Below, piece after piece: positions 27,765 through 36,113 of a DNA stretch of 64,000 nt. Within the stretch, counting starts at the first letter, position 1; each line of letters opens with the position of its first letter. Both the position numbers and the translations under genes were made by a program. The stretch covers positions 124,001 through 188,000 of the forward strand of contig SRJI02000002.1 in assembly GCA_005473895.2 (NCBI GenBank), read 5' to 3'. This stretch comes from Carideicomes alvinocaridis. Its GTDB lineage: Bacteria > Pseudomonadota > Alphaproteobacteria > Rhodobacterales > Rhodobacteraceae. Under the pieces are notes generated by a model. The model did no database searches. It saw only the letters and a list, made by a program, of their open reading frames with translations, and was not told the DNA's origin.

Positions 27765-27836
27765 GCCCTTGCCCGAGCGGCGCGCGAGCCCGGGCCGGTC
27801 GCCTGCCTCCGGCGGGGATATTGATGGTCAGAAGAA
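27765..27836 (+). repeat. Dispersed 72-base intergenic repeat, copy B
   Basis: It is the counterpart of 23206-23277, colinear over 72 bases with about 89% identity by eye. It starts 12 bases after the hisG stop codon. It faces an inverted partial element that begins 13 bases further on, so this gap is a composite of two elements in opposite orientation. Confidence 0.85.
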
Positions 27837-27848
27837 GCGGGGGCTCCC

Positions 27849-27893
27849 CTTCATCTTGCCGGAAAAACTCCGGGGTCCGGGGCAGCGCCCCGG
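27849..27893 (-). repeat. Inverted repeat-family element with a perfect GC hairpin
   Basis: CTTCATCTTGCCGGAAAAAC at 27849 matches the layout of the element at 16861-16895. In place of the usual GCCGGAGGC it runs into CCGGGGTCCGGGGC. A perfect stem-loop CCGGGGC-AGC-GCCCCGG follows at 27877-27893. It lies downstream of both converging genes hisG and the DUF1489 gene and may stop transcription, although no long T-run is present. Confidence 0.6.
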
Positions 27894-27953
27894 CAAGGGG
27901 CCGGCGGGTCGGGCAGGGCGGGACGCTGCCACGCGCGGCCGCTCCGGGGTCTT

Positions 27954-28373
27954 TCAGATCACGCCGATATCGGCCAGCGCGCCGGCGAGGGCGGGGGGCA
28001 GCTCTTCCTCCGAGTCGCGCCCGGCGGGCAGGTCGCGGGGCGAATCCTCGGGCTTGAGGTAGCGCCAGCCCTGGAAGGGGCGCCTGGTGGCGGCGGCGGT
28101 GCGGTGGATCTCGGAGTCGAGGATGATGGCGCAGCGGCGGATGCCGTCGCCGCGGTCGATCTCCTCCAGCCGCAGGATGCGCTGGCGACACTGGATCACG
28201 CCCTTGATCACCCAGTAGATCGAGCCGCCGTCGAGGATTTCCGCCTCGCGCTTGGGCCACATGCGGGTGACGTGACGCGGGTGGCCGTCGGCGCTGCGGG
28301 CGTGGGCGGTCTTCTGCCACGCGGCGAGGCCCTCGACGCTTTCGGTGCCGACACTCAGCTTGATCAGGTTCAT
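27954..28373 (-). CDS. DUF1489 family protein
   Basis: A 139-residue protein of the DUF1489 family, restricted mostly to alphaproteobacteria. Recognised blocks are MNLIKLSVG at the start, RHVTRMWPKREAEILDGGS, IYWVIKGVIQCRQRIL and RRPFQGWRYLKPEDSPRDL. The function is unknown and no catalytic motif is evident. The start could also be the ATG one codon upstream at 28376. It is divergent from nrdJ with a 170-base region between that carries an NrdR-box-like sequence. Confidence 0.87.
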   Translation of the reverse strand: MNLIKLSVGTESVEGLAAWQKTAHARSADGHPRHVTRMWPKREAEILDGGSIYWVIKGVIQCRQRILRLEEIDRGDGIRRCAIILDSEIHRTAAATRRPFQGWRYLKPEDSPRDLPAGRDSEEELPPALAGALADIGVI

Positions 28374-28405
28374 CATCTCGGTGAAATTCGCTTGCCCGGG
28401 TTCGT

Positions 28406-28448
28406 ACACAATATGGTAAGCTTTCCCGGCGCAGCTTCAATAGCTGGT
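28406..28448. promoter_or_regulatory. Candidate NrdR box(es) upstream of nrdJ
   Basis: The 14 bases at 28406-28419 read ACACAATATGGTAA and match the first ten positions of the NrdR box consensus (ACACWATATBTWGT). A weaker match, with AATAGCTGGT at its 3' end, lies at 28435-28448 after a 15-base gap. NrdR boxes normally come in pairs, but the centre distance here (29) is about two bases shorter than usual. A TTGCCC at 28392 may be a -35 element beside the first box. The call depends on consensus matching only. Confidence 0.45.
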
Positions 28449-28543
28449 GCCATTGCCGCCCCCGATACGTGCCAAACCGCTTGTGCCCGAGCCCCTTCGG
28501 GATTAGATCATCCGCCCGCTGCCAAGACCGAAAGAGACGCGCC

Positions 28544-30826
28544 ATGACCCGCTTCACCGCCCCGATTGCCGAACAGATCTGGGACATGAAATACCGCTTC
28601 AAGGAAGCGGACGGCTCTCCCATCGACCTGTCGGTCGAAGACAGCTGGCGCCGCATCGCCCGCGCGCTCGCCACCGTCGAGGCCGATCCCGAGGCGCGCG
28701 AGGCGGAGTTCTACGAGGCGCTGGAGGATTTCCGCTTTCTCCCCGCCGGCCGCATCACCGCCGGCGCCGGCACCGCGCGCAAGGTGACGCTGTTCAACTG
28801 CTTCGTCATGGGCACCGTGCCCGACAGCATGGCCGGCATCTTCGACATGCTGAAGGAGGCCGCGCTGACCATGCAGCAGGGCGGCGGCATCGGCTACGAT
28901 TTCTCCACCATCCGGCCCAAGGGCGCGGACGTGAAGGGCGTGGCCGCCGACGCCTCGGGCCCGCTCTCCTTCATGGATGTCTGGGACGCCATGTGCCGCA
29001 CGATCATGTCCGCCGGTTCGCGCCGCGGGGCGATGATGGCCACCATGCGCTGCGATCACCCGGATATCGAGGAGTTCATCGGCGCGAAATCCGATTCCGC
29101 GCGGCTGCGCATGTTCAACCTCTCGGTCCTGGTGACCGACGAATTCATGGAGGCGGTGAAGGCCGGCGGCTCCTGGGACCTGAAGTTCGACGGCAAGGTC
29201 TATCACACCGTCGAGGCGCGCGACCTGTGGAACCGGATCATGCAGGCGACCTATGATTACGCCGAGCCGGGCGTGATCTTCATCGACCGCATCAACCAGA
29301 AGAACAACCTCGCTTATGCCGAGACGATCGCCGCCACCAACCCCTGCGGCGAGCAGCCCCTGCCGCCCTACGGTGCCTGCCTGCTGGGCTCGATCAACCT
29401 CGCGCGGCTGGTGAAGGATCCCTTCGACGACGCCGCCCGGATCGAGGATTCGGACCTGGAGGCGCTGGTCGCCCGCGCCGTGCGGATGATGGACAATACC
29501 GTCGATGCCTCGCAATTCCCGCTGGAGGCGCAGCGGCAGGAGGCCCAGGCCAAGCGCCGCATCGGCCTTGGTGTCACCGGGCTGGCCGATGCGCTGCTGA
29601 TGCTCGGCCTGCGCTATGGCTCGGACGAGGCGGCGGCCCAGACCGAGGACTGGCTGCACCGGATCGCCCGCGCCGCTTACCTCGCCTCGGTGGATCTGGC
29701 AAAGGAAAAGGGCGCCTTCCCGCTGTTCGACGCGGACCAGTACCTCGCCTCCGGCACCATGCAGATGATGGACGAGGACGTGCGCGAGGCGATCCGCACC
29801 CACGGCATCCGCAACGCGCTGCTGACCTCCATCGCGCCCACCGGGACGATCTCGCTCTATGCCGGGAACGTCTCCTCGGGGATCGAGCCGGTCTTCGCCT
29901 ATGCCTATACCCGCAAGGTGCTGCAGCGCGACGGCTCGCGCACCGAGGAGGAGGTGGTCGATTACGCCGTGCAGATGTGGCGCGACCGCTTCGGCGACCG
30001 GGAGCTGCCGGAGTATTTCGTCAACGCCCAGACGCTGGCGCCCACGGAGCACGTCAAGATGCAGGCGGCGGCGCAGAAATGGATCGATTCGTCGATTTCC
30101 AAGACGATCAACTGCCCCGAGGATATCGGCTTCGAAGCGTTCAAGGACGTCTACATGCAGGCCTACGAGACGGGCTGCAAGGGCTGCACCACCTACCGCC
30201 CGAACGACGTGACCGGCTCGGTCCTGAGCGTGTCCGAAGGGTCCGACGTGGCCCCCGGCGAGGCGCCCGCGCAGGCGGCCGCGGATGGCGGCGAGGTGGT
30301 CTACATGTCCGACCCGCTGGATCGCCCGCAGGCGCTGGAGGGGCAGACCTACAAGCTCAAGTGGCCCGACAGCGAGCATGCGATCTACCTGACGATCAAC
30401 GACATCGTGCTGAACGGGCACCGCCGGCCCTTCGAGGTCTTCATCAATTCCAAGAACATGGAGCATTTCGCCTGGACCGTGGCGCTGACGCGGATGATCT
30501 CGGCGGTGTTCCGGCGCGGTGGTGACGTGAGCTTCGTGGTGGAGGAGCTGAAGGCGGTCTTCGACCCCCGCGGCGGCGCCTGGGTGCAGGGCAAGTACAT
30601 CCCCTCGATCCTCGCGGCTATCGGCGGCGTGATCGAGCGTCACATGATCGCCACCGGCTTCCTCGCCGGCGAAGGCATGGGGCTGAAGGCCGACCCGACG
30701 GCCAAGGTCGTGGGGCTGGAGACCGGCACCCGCGGCAAGGCCTGCCCCTCCTGCGGGCAGTTCGGCATGCAGATGATCGAGGGCTGCATGACCTGCACCT
30801 CCTGCGGCTATTCCAAGTGCGGCTGA
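28544..30826 (+). CDS. nrdJ: Adenosylcobalamin-dependent ribonucleotide reductase (class II)
   Basis: A 760-residue class II ribonucleotide reductase that makes deoxyribonucleotides with coenzyme B12 and without oxygen dependence. It has TLFNCFVMG near residue 90, the MQQGGGIGYDFSTIRP substrate loop, the active-site NPCGEQPLPPYGACLLGSIN, and SIAPTGTISLYAGNVSSGIE. The C-terminus carries paired cysteines (CPSCGQFG, CTSCGYSKCG) that recycle the active-site disulfide. The length fits the roughly 750-residue form rather than the 1200-residue form. The ATG at 28544 was chosen over an upstream start. No B12 riboswitch was recognised in the leader. Confidence 0.94.
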   Translation: MTRFTAPIAEQIWDMKYRFKEADGSPIDLSVEDSWRRIARALATVEADPEAREAEFYEALEDFRFLPAGRITAGAGTARKVTLFNCFVMGTVPDSMAGIFDMLKEAALTMQQGGGIGYDFSTIRPKGADVKGVAADASGPLSFMDVWDAMCRTIMSAGSRRGAMMATMRCDHPDIEEFIGAKSDSARLRMFNLSVLVTDEFMEAVKAGGSWDLKFDGKVYHTVEARDLWNRIMQATYDYAEPGVIFIDRINQKNNLAYAETIAATNPCGEQPLPPYGACLLGSINLARLVKDPFDDAARIEDSDLEALVARAVRMMDNTVDASQFPLEAQRQEAQAKRRIGLGVTGLADALLMLGLRYGSDEAAAQTEDWLHRIARAAYLASVDLAKEKGAFPLFDADQYLASGTMQMMDEDVREAIRTHGIRNALLTSIAPTGTISLYAGNVSSGIEPVFAYAYTRKVLQRDGSRTEEEVVDYAVQMWRDRFGDRELPEYFVNAQTLAPTEHVKMQAAAQKWIDSSISKTINCPEDIGFEAFKDVYMQAYETGCKGCTTYRPNDVTGSVLSVSEGSDVAPGEAPAQAAADGGEVVYMSDPLDRPQALEGQTYKLKWPDSEHAIYLTINDIVLNGHRRPFEVFINSKNMEHFAWTVALTRMISAVFRRGGDVSFVVEELKAVFDPRGGAWVQGKYIPSILAAIGGVIERHMIATGFLAGEGMGLKADPTAKVVGLETGTRGKACPSCGQFGMQMIEGCMTCTSCGYSKCG

Positions 30827-30856
30827 GAGACTTGGCGAAGGCTTGTGGCAAACATG

Positions 30857-30892
30857 CCCACGCGCGGCCGGTTATATAAGGCTGCGCGTGGG
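30857..30892 (+). other. Strong stem-loop downstream of nrdJ
   Basis: CCCACGCGC pairs perfectly with GCGCGTGGG, and the stem continues through a G-T pair and GCC/GGC, giving 13 pairs around a ten-base loop GGTTATATAA. It starts 30 bases after the nrdJ stop. No T-run follows on either strand, so it is not a textbook terminator. It may protect the mRNA end or form part of a small RNA. Confidence 0.7.
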
Positions 30893-31079
30893 GTTGTAGG
30901 GTTGCGCTCCAGCCGAGGCATGACCTTGGGGCGCGGCGTCCGAGGGTTGACCGGACTCTGCGTCTTCTGGCGATGAGGATGTCTTTGGAGTTGCGCACGC
31001 CATGGACGGCTGAACCGGAGGGCCATGGCGACAGGGCGGAGCCGCCGACGCCCGGCCATCCCTGCCGCGCTCTTCGGCG

Positions 31080-31156
31080 TGGCGACCCCGCCAGGACTTG
31101 AACCCGGAACCTAGCGCTTAGAAGGCGCTTGCTCTATCCAGTTGAGCTACGGGGCC
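31080..31156 (-). tRNA. tRNA-Arg (TCT)
   Basis: A 77-base cloverleaf can be drawn on the minus strand. The acceptor GGCCCCG pairs with CGGGGTC (one G-T pair), the D arm is GTAGCTCAACTGGATAGAGC, the anticodon loop is CTTCTAA and the T arm is CCGGGTTCAAGTCCTGG. The CCA end is encoded (31080-31082). Confidence 0.96.
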
Positions 31157-31211
31157 GTGGCCGTCTGATAGCCGCTCCGCCCGGACGGCGCAACGGCGCT
31201 GCGACGGCCGC

Positions 31212-32510
31212 CTATTCGAGGATGTCGGTGAATTCGTAGTTCAGGCGCTTCATCACCTGTTCGTAGTTCCACAGCAGCTTGGATTGCTTGCTCGCCCCCA
31301 TCCAGACGGAGGCGATGGCAAAGCTGTAGGCGTCCTGCTCGGGCAGCTCGGTGAGCCGCATGCCGCGCCGGACATAGGAGGTGATGCGCGTGCCGTCGAC
31401 CTGCTCGGCCGCCACCTCGATCTCGGCGCGGGAGGGGGCGCGGGCCACCGTCGCGTCGCGGAAGAAGACGCGGTAGAAGAATTCCGCGGCCACGTTGTCC
31501 GGCCCTTCGCCCTGTGGCATGTCGGGCCTGCGGCCGAGGCCGAGGTCGATGGTCACCTGCTGGTGGCTCGCCCCGTCGACCATCTCGAACAGGTCGCAAT
31601 GGGACTGGGCGATGCGGGTGTTGATCTCCAGCAGCCAGATGCGGTCCTGGACCTCGTCCCAGTAATACTCGATGTTGAAGCCCGCATTGTCATAGCCGAT
31701 ATGGGCCATGATGCGGCGCGTGATCTCCCACATCTTGTCCTGCACCTTGCGCGGCAGCTGCGAGGGATAGAGGTAGTAGAAAAAGCTCAGGACCTGCGGG
31801 TAGCGGATCGAATCCACGGTGCCGTAGGGCACGACCTCGCCGTTGTGGACATAGCCCTCGACCGTGCATTGGCGGCCGCCGATGACCTGCTCGGCCATGC
31901 AGTAATGGCCCTCGACGCGGGCGATCTCCTCGGGCAGGTCGGCCTGGCCCAGCACGTGGTCGAAGGGTTCGCCGATGCTGCGGATCTCGGCGCGCAGCTT
32001 CTCGATCGCGTAGTCGAAATCCTCGGGGCTGTCGATGCGGAAGCCCAGGCGCGACCCGGAGGACTTGATCGGCTTGACGAAGAAGGGAAAGCGCAGGTCC
32101 GCCTCGCCGATCTTCGACAGCGCCTCGTCGTCGAACGGGTCGAAGGCGGTGAATTTCGGGATATGCTCGGGGATCGCCTCGCGCATGACCGAGCGCGACC
32201 AGAACTTGTGCTCGCATTTCAGCAGGCTTTCGAGCGAGGCCTGCGGGGTGCCGTATTTCTCGCACAGGATCGGCAGCATGGTGGAGACCGGGAAGTCGAT
32301 ATAGCCGACGATCGCGTCGATCGAGCCGTCGAAGGCGTCGAGCGTCGCCTGGGCCTCCTCGAGCATCGCGGGAATGTCGAAATCCTGTGTCTCGGAGACC
32401 TGCGCGGGCGTCAGCAGCGGGTGAAAGACCACGTCCTCCATGCCGCGCAGCCGCCTGAGACGCTCCGCGTTCAGGTCGTTCAGGCCGATGACGAATACGT
32501 TTCTTGTCAT
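31212..32510 (-). CDS. Stand-alone ATP-grasp enzyme of the cyanophycin locus
   Basis: A 432-residue ATP-grasp ligase. After a roughly 95-residue N-terminal domain come the ATP-binding elements. FFVKPIKSSGSRLGF is the phosphate-binding loop, MAEQVIGGRQCTVEGYV and FNIEYYWDEVQDRIW follow, and WLLEINTR supplies the metal-binding Glu and Asn. The fold resembles carboxylate-amine ligases of the biotin carboxylase/carbamoyl-phosphate synthase kind. No Mur-ligase domain is present, unlike in its neighbour. It starts 83 bases after cyanophycin synthetase and is probably the last gene of that operon. It may supply or modify a building block of the polymer or act on a dipeptide, but the substrate is not known. 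Confidence 0.8.
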   Translation of the reverse strand: MTRNVFVIGLNDLNAERLRRLRGMEDVVFHPLLTPAQVSETQDFDIPAMLEEAQATLDAFDGSIDAIVGYIDFPVSTMLPILCEKYGTPQASLESLLKCEHKFWSRSVMREAIPEHIPKFTAFDPFDDEALSKIGEADLRFPFFVKPIKSSGSRLGFRIDSPEDFDYAIEKLRAEIRSIGEPFDHVLGQADLPEEIARVEGHYCMAEQVIGGRQCTVEGYVHNGEVVPYGTVDSIRYPQVLSFFYYLYPSQLPRKVQDKMWEITRRIMAHIGYDNAGFNIEYYWDEVQDRIWLLEINTRIAQSHCDLFEMVDGASHQQVTIDLGLGRRPDMPQGEGPDNVAAEFFYRVFFRDATVARAPSRAEIEVAAEQVDGTRITSYVRRGMRLTELPEQDAYSFAIASVWMGASKQSKLLWNYEQVMKRLNYEFTDILE

Positions 32511-32593
32511 TCTTCTGTTCCCTCCCGTGGCGGACGGCGTGATTGCATGAGGCGGACCGGCAGGCCCGCGAAGTCAGGACGTGAGGGGCGCGG

Positions 32594-35275
32594 TCAGGGC
32601 TGCGCCAGGTCTGCCTGGGTCGGAAAGCTCCGGCCCTTGAGCCGGTCGGTCGTTCCCTCGATGTCGTCCACCAGCAGAAGCAGGAAGTCGCCCGGGCGGG
32701 CGGATTCCATCGCGCGGTCCACCGCGTCGGCTTCGCCCATGATGACCTCCACCCGGCTGGCATCGCCGTTGGACAGGGCGCCCTTGCGGATCAGCTCTGC
32801 CACCTCGCCATCGGCCCGGCCGCGCGCGTCGGTCTCGTAGACATAGACCTCGTCGCACATGGCGGCGAGCTGGGCGCCGAGCGCCATCAGGTCCTCGTCC
32901 CGGCGGTTCCCGGGGGCGGTGGAGACCGCGATCTTGCGTTGGGTGCCCAGGCCGTTGACCAGCGGTTCGAGCGCTTCGAGCGCGGGGACGTTGTGGCCGT
33001 AATCGATCAGGCACTTGACCCCGTCGGCCTCGAAGTAATTCGTCCGGCCGGGCATCTGCGCCGGGGTGGGGTGGAAGGTCAGGAGCCCCGCGCGGATATC
33101 GTCGATCTCCAGCCCATGGGCCAGCGCGGCGCCCGCGGCGGCCATCGCGTTCTGCACGTTAAAGGGGGCGTGGCCCTCGAAGGCGATGGGAACGTCGTTG
33201 ACGGCGACGATGTCCACCGTCACCTTGCCGCGCAGCAGGACGATCTTGCCGTTCTTGACGGTCAGGACCATGCCCAGCTCGCCCAGGTGCGTGGCGAGGT
33301 CGGGGTTGTCGGGATCCATGGTGAAATAGATGATCTCGCCCCGGGCCCAGTAGGTCCCGTGCTCCATCACCAGCGGATCGTCCGCGTTGAGCACGCAATA
33401 GCCGCCTTCGTCCTTGCGCTTGACCGCGTCGACGACCACCGTCTTGCAACGCGCCAGTTCTTCCAGTGTGTGGATGCCGCGCTCGCCCAGGTGGTCGGAG
33501 GCGATGTTGAGCAGCACGCCGACATCCGCCTCGTCGAAGCCGAGCCCGCGGCGCATGATGCCGCCGCGCGCGACTTCGAGCACGGCGTGTTCGACGGTCG
33601 GTTCCCGCAGCACGGCCTGCGCCGCCGCCGGGCCGGAATAGTCGCCGCGCAGGATGATGTGGTTGTCGATCTCGACCGTGCCGGTGCAGCCCATCCCGAC
33701 GGAGCGCCCGGATTGCCGCAGGATATGGCTGATCAGGCGTGTGGTCGTGGTCTTGCCGTTGGTGCCGGTGATCGCGGTGATCGGGATACGGCCGTCATCG
33801 GCGGGGTCGGGGAACAGCATGTCGACCACGTGCTCTCCGACCGGGCGGGGGGAGCCGTGGGTCGGCGACATGTGCATGCGGAAGCCGGGCCCGGCATTGA
33901 CCTCCACCACGCCCGCCGATTGCTGGTCGAGCGGGATCGACACGTTCTCGCACAGTAGGTCGATCCCGATCACGTCGAGCCCGACCAGCCGGGCGATGCG
34001 TTCCATCGTGAAGCGGACCTCGGGATGCACCTCGTCCGTCAGGTCGGCGGCGGTGCCGCCGGTGGAGATGTTGGCAGTGGACTTGAGGAAGGCGATCTCA
34101 CCCTCCGGCAGAACGGTGCCAAGCTCGTATCCCGCCTGTTCCAGCATCCTGTGGGTCTGTTCGTCGACGCTGATCTGGGTGAGCAGGTTCTCGTGCCCCA
34201 CGCCGCGGCGCGGATCGGCGTTCTCGGTGTCGATGAGCTGCTGGATCGTGCTTTTGCCGTCGCCGACCACGTGGGCGGGGCGGCGGCGTGCGGCGGCGAC
34301 AAGCTTGCCGCCGATCACCAGCATGCGGTGATCCTCGCCCTTGATGTAGCTCTCGACGATGACGCCGGGATAATCGTCGCGCGCGCGGCTGACCGCAGCC
34401 TCGTAGCCCGAGTGAAGATCCTCCATCGAGGCGATGTCGGTGGTGACCCCGCGGCCATGGTTGCCAGAGAGCGGTTTGGTGACCACGGGCCACCCGATCC
34501 ATTCCGCGGCCTCGGCCGCCTCCTCGAAGGAATAGCAGGTCTGGCCGCGCGGAACCGCGATCCCGGCATCGCCGAGGATCTGCTTGGTCCAGTCCTTGTC
34601 GTCGGCGATGGAGTGGCCGATGATCCCCGACCCGTCGGTGACCGTCGCCTGGAAGCGGCGCTGCCTGATGCCGTGGCCAAGCTGGGTATAGCTCGTGCCC
34701 TCGGTCAGGTTGTAGGCGGGGATGTTGCGGGCCTTGGCGGCGTCCACGATGGCCCCGGTCGAGGGACCGAGCGCATTGGCCTCGCGCACTTCCTTCAGCT
34801 TGTCGATATAGGGCTGAAGATCGACGTCCTCGCCATCATAAAGCTTCTTGACGATCTCGGTCGCCGCCTCGCCGGCGGCAAGGCCCGTGGCTTCGTCGCG
34901 GTAGCGGTAGACGACGTTGTAGATGCCCTTGTCGTAGCTGTCGACCGTCTTGCCGTAGCCCACGGAAAAGCCCACGAGGTTCTGCAATTCGATCGCCACG
35001 TGCTCCACCATGTGGCCGGCATAGGTGCCGTTGCGCACGCGCTGAAGGAAGCCGCCGGGCTCACCGACGGAACAGCGGTGGTCGTGGATCGTGGGGATGA
35101 GCGCCTCTAGACGATCGGCGATCTCGGGGACCTTGTCGCTGGGACGGTCCTCAAGCTCCTCGATGTCGAGGCGCATGTAGATGGCTTTGTATCGGCTGTA
35201 GTAATTGGGTCCGCGTAACGCTCGTTGTTCAAGTATATGCAATCCTAGGCTCCAGGCTTTCTGCCTCGAGCTCAT
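32594..35275 (-). CDS. cphA: Cyanophycin synthetase
   Basis: An 893-residue enzyme that builds multi-L-arginyl-poly-L-aspartate from Asp, Arg and ATP in the cytoplasm. The N-terminal domain has ALRGPNYYSRYKAIYMRLD. The ATP-grasp domain that adds Asp has VVTKPLSGNHGRGVTTD and VESYIKGEDHRMLVIGGKLV. The Mur-ligase-like domain that adds Arg has the P-loop ITGTNGKTTTTRLI and the later FNVQNAMAAAGAALA. Order and length match the family. The start is uncertain. The ATG at 35275 overlaps cyanophycinase by 47 bases and has no clear ribosome site, while a TTG at 35242 has GGAG seven bases before it. Confidence 0.93.
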   Translation of the reverse strand: MSSRQKAWSLGLHILEQRALRGPNYYSRYKAIYMRLDIEELEDRPSDKVPEIADRLEALIPTIHDHRCSVGEPGGFLQRVRNGTYAGHMVEHVAIELQNLVGFSVGYGKTVDSYDKGIYNVVYRYRDEATGLAAGEAATEIVKKLYDGEDVDLQPYIDKLKEVREANALGPSTGAIVDAAKARNIPAYNLTEGTSYTQLGHGIRQRRFQATVTDGSGIIGHSIADDKDWTKQILGDAGIAVPRGQTCYSFEEAAEAAEWIGWPVVTKPLSGNHGRGVTTDIASMEDLHSGYEAAVSRARDDYPGVIVESYIKGEDHRMLVIGGKLVAAARRRPAHVVGDGKSTIQQLIDTENADPRRGVGHENLLTQISVDEQTHRMLEQAGYELGTVLPEGEIAFLKSTANISTGGTAADLTDEVHPEVRFTMERIARLVGLDVIGIDLLCENVSIPLDQQSAGVVEVNAGPGFRMHMSPTHGSPRPVGEHVVDMLFPDPADDGRIPITAITGTNGKTTTTRLISHILRQSGRSVGMGCTGTVEIDNHIILRGDYSGPAAAQAVLREPTVEHAVLEVARGGIMRRGLGFDEADVGVLLNIASDHLGERGIHTLEELARCKTVVVDAVKRKDEGGYCVLNADDPLVMEHGTYWARGEIIYFTMDPDNPDLATHLGELGMVLTVKNGKIVLLRGKVTVDIVAVNDVPIAFEGHAPFNVQNAMAAAGAALAHGLEIDDIRAGLLTFHPTPAQMPGRTNYFEADGVKCLIDYGHNVPALEALEPLVNGLGTQRKIAVSTAPGNRRDEDLMALGAQLAAMCDEVYVYETDARGRADGEVAELIRKGALSNGDASRVEVIMGEADAVDRAMESARPGDFLLLLVDDIEGTTDRLKGRSFPTQADLAQP

Positions 35276-36113
35276 CGGGCCCGAGGACTCGCCGGGAGGC
35301 ACGGTCATAGCCGTAACCATCCACAAGGGCGTGCATGATAACGCCCGAGACGGCAACGGGTTCCCCGTCATGCAACTCGAAGACGTTGCAGCCGGTGATG
35401 GCGGTGCTGTCCACGAGGATCACGTGGCCGGGGCCGAAGACCCGGATCAGGTCGCCGTCGAACTGGACCGCGGCATCCTCGCCGAGGCCCACGCCCAGAT
35501 ATTGCGGATTGGTCGCACCGACCTCCATCAGGCGCGAGAAGCGGCCGCGCTCGAGGAAGTGGGTGTCGATGATCACGTCGTCCACGAAGCCGAAGCCCGC
35601 CGACATCTTGACCGCGCCCTTGCGCAGCGCGTCGTCGGCCGGCCCGCCATAGACCATGGTGGCGGACTGGCAGGCGGCGCCGGCGCTGGTGCCCGCGATG
35701 ACCGTGCCCTTCTCGTGCTGCTCGCGGATCGCCTCCAGCGCGGCGGAGCCGCCGAAGATGTTGGTCAGCCGCATCTGGTCGCCGCCGGAGATGAAGATCA
35801 CGTCCGCAGCGCGGATCCGGTCGATGAATTTCGGATCCTGCGCGTCCTTGCGCTGGCGGATGCGGATATCCAGCACGTCCGCGGCGCCATGGTGGCGAAA
35901 GGCGGTGTCGTAGCTTTCGAAGACGTCGTCGGGAATGCTGCTGGCCGTCGTGATGACGCCGACCACCGGCTCGGCCTTGCCGGTCAGGGACAGGACGTGA
36001 CGCAGGATGCCCGGGGCGTTTGTCTTGTCCTCCGCCCCGCCGATGGCCACCAGTGCACCGGGCGTTCCGCCCGTCCGGGACGGGTCGTGGGGGAGTTGTA
36101 CAGACATATTCAT
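35229..36113 (-). CDS. cphB: Cyanophycinase
   Basis: A 294-residue serine exopeptidase of the S51 type, which splits cyanophycin into beta-Asp-Arg dipeptides. The nucleophile sits in AGTSAGAACQSATMVYGG. The region IDTHFLERGRFSRLME carries the histidine expected in the active site, and ALVAIGGAEDKTN opens the fold. No export signal is visible, so it acts on the intracellular polymer. The ATG at 36113 (MNMSVQL) follows AAGGA. It is the first gene of the minus-strand operon cphB-cphA-ATP-grasp. The upstream region to the divergent isoaspartyl peptidase is AT-rich. Confidence 0.92.
   Translation of the reverse strand: MNMSVQLPHDPSRTGGTPGALVAIGGAEDKTNAPGILRHVLSLTGKAEPVVGVITTASSIPDDVFESYDTAFRHHGAADVLDIRIRQRKDAQDPKFIDRIRAADVIFISGGDQMRLTNIFGGSAALEAIREQHEKGTVIAGTSAGAACQSATMVYGGPADDALRKGAVKMSAGFGFVDDVIIDTHFLERGRFSRLMEVGATNPQYLGVGLGEDAAVQFDGDLIRVFGPGHVILVDSTAITGCNVFELHDGEPVAVSGVIMHALVDGYGYDRASRRVLGPDELEAESLEPRIAYT

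Noticed and set aside
28374-28543. A cobalamin riboswitch before nrdJ
   Set aside because: The conserved B12-box (AGCCAGGAGACC-like) was not found in the leader, which is also too short for the full structure once the NrdR-like site is considered.
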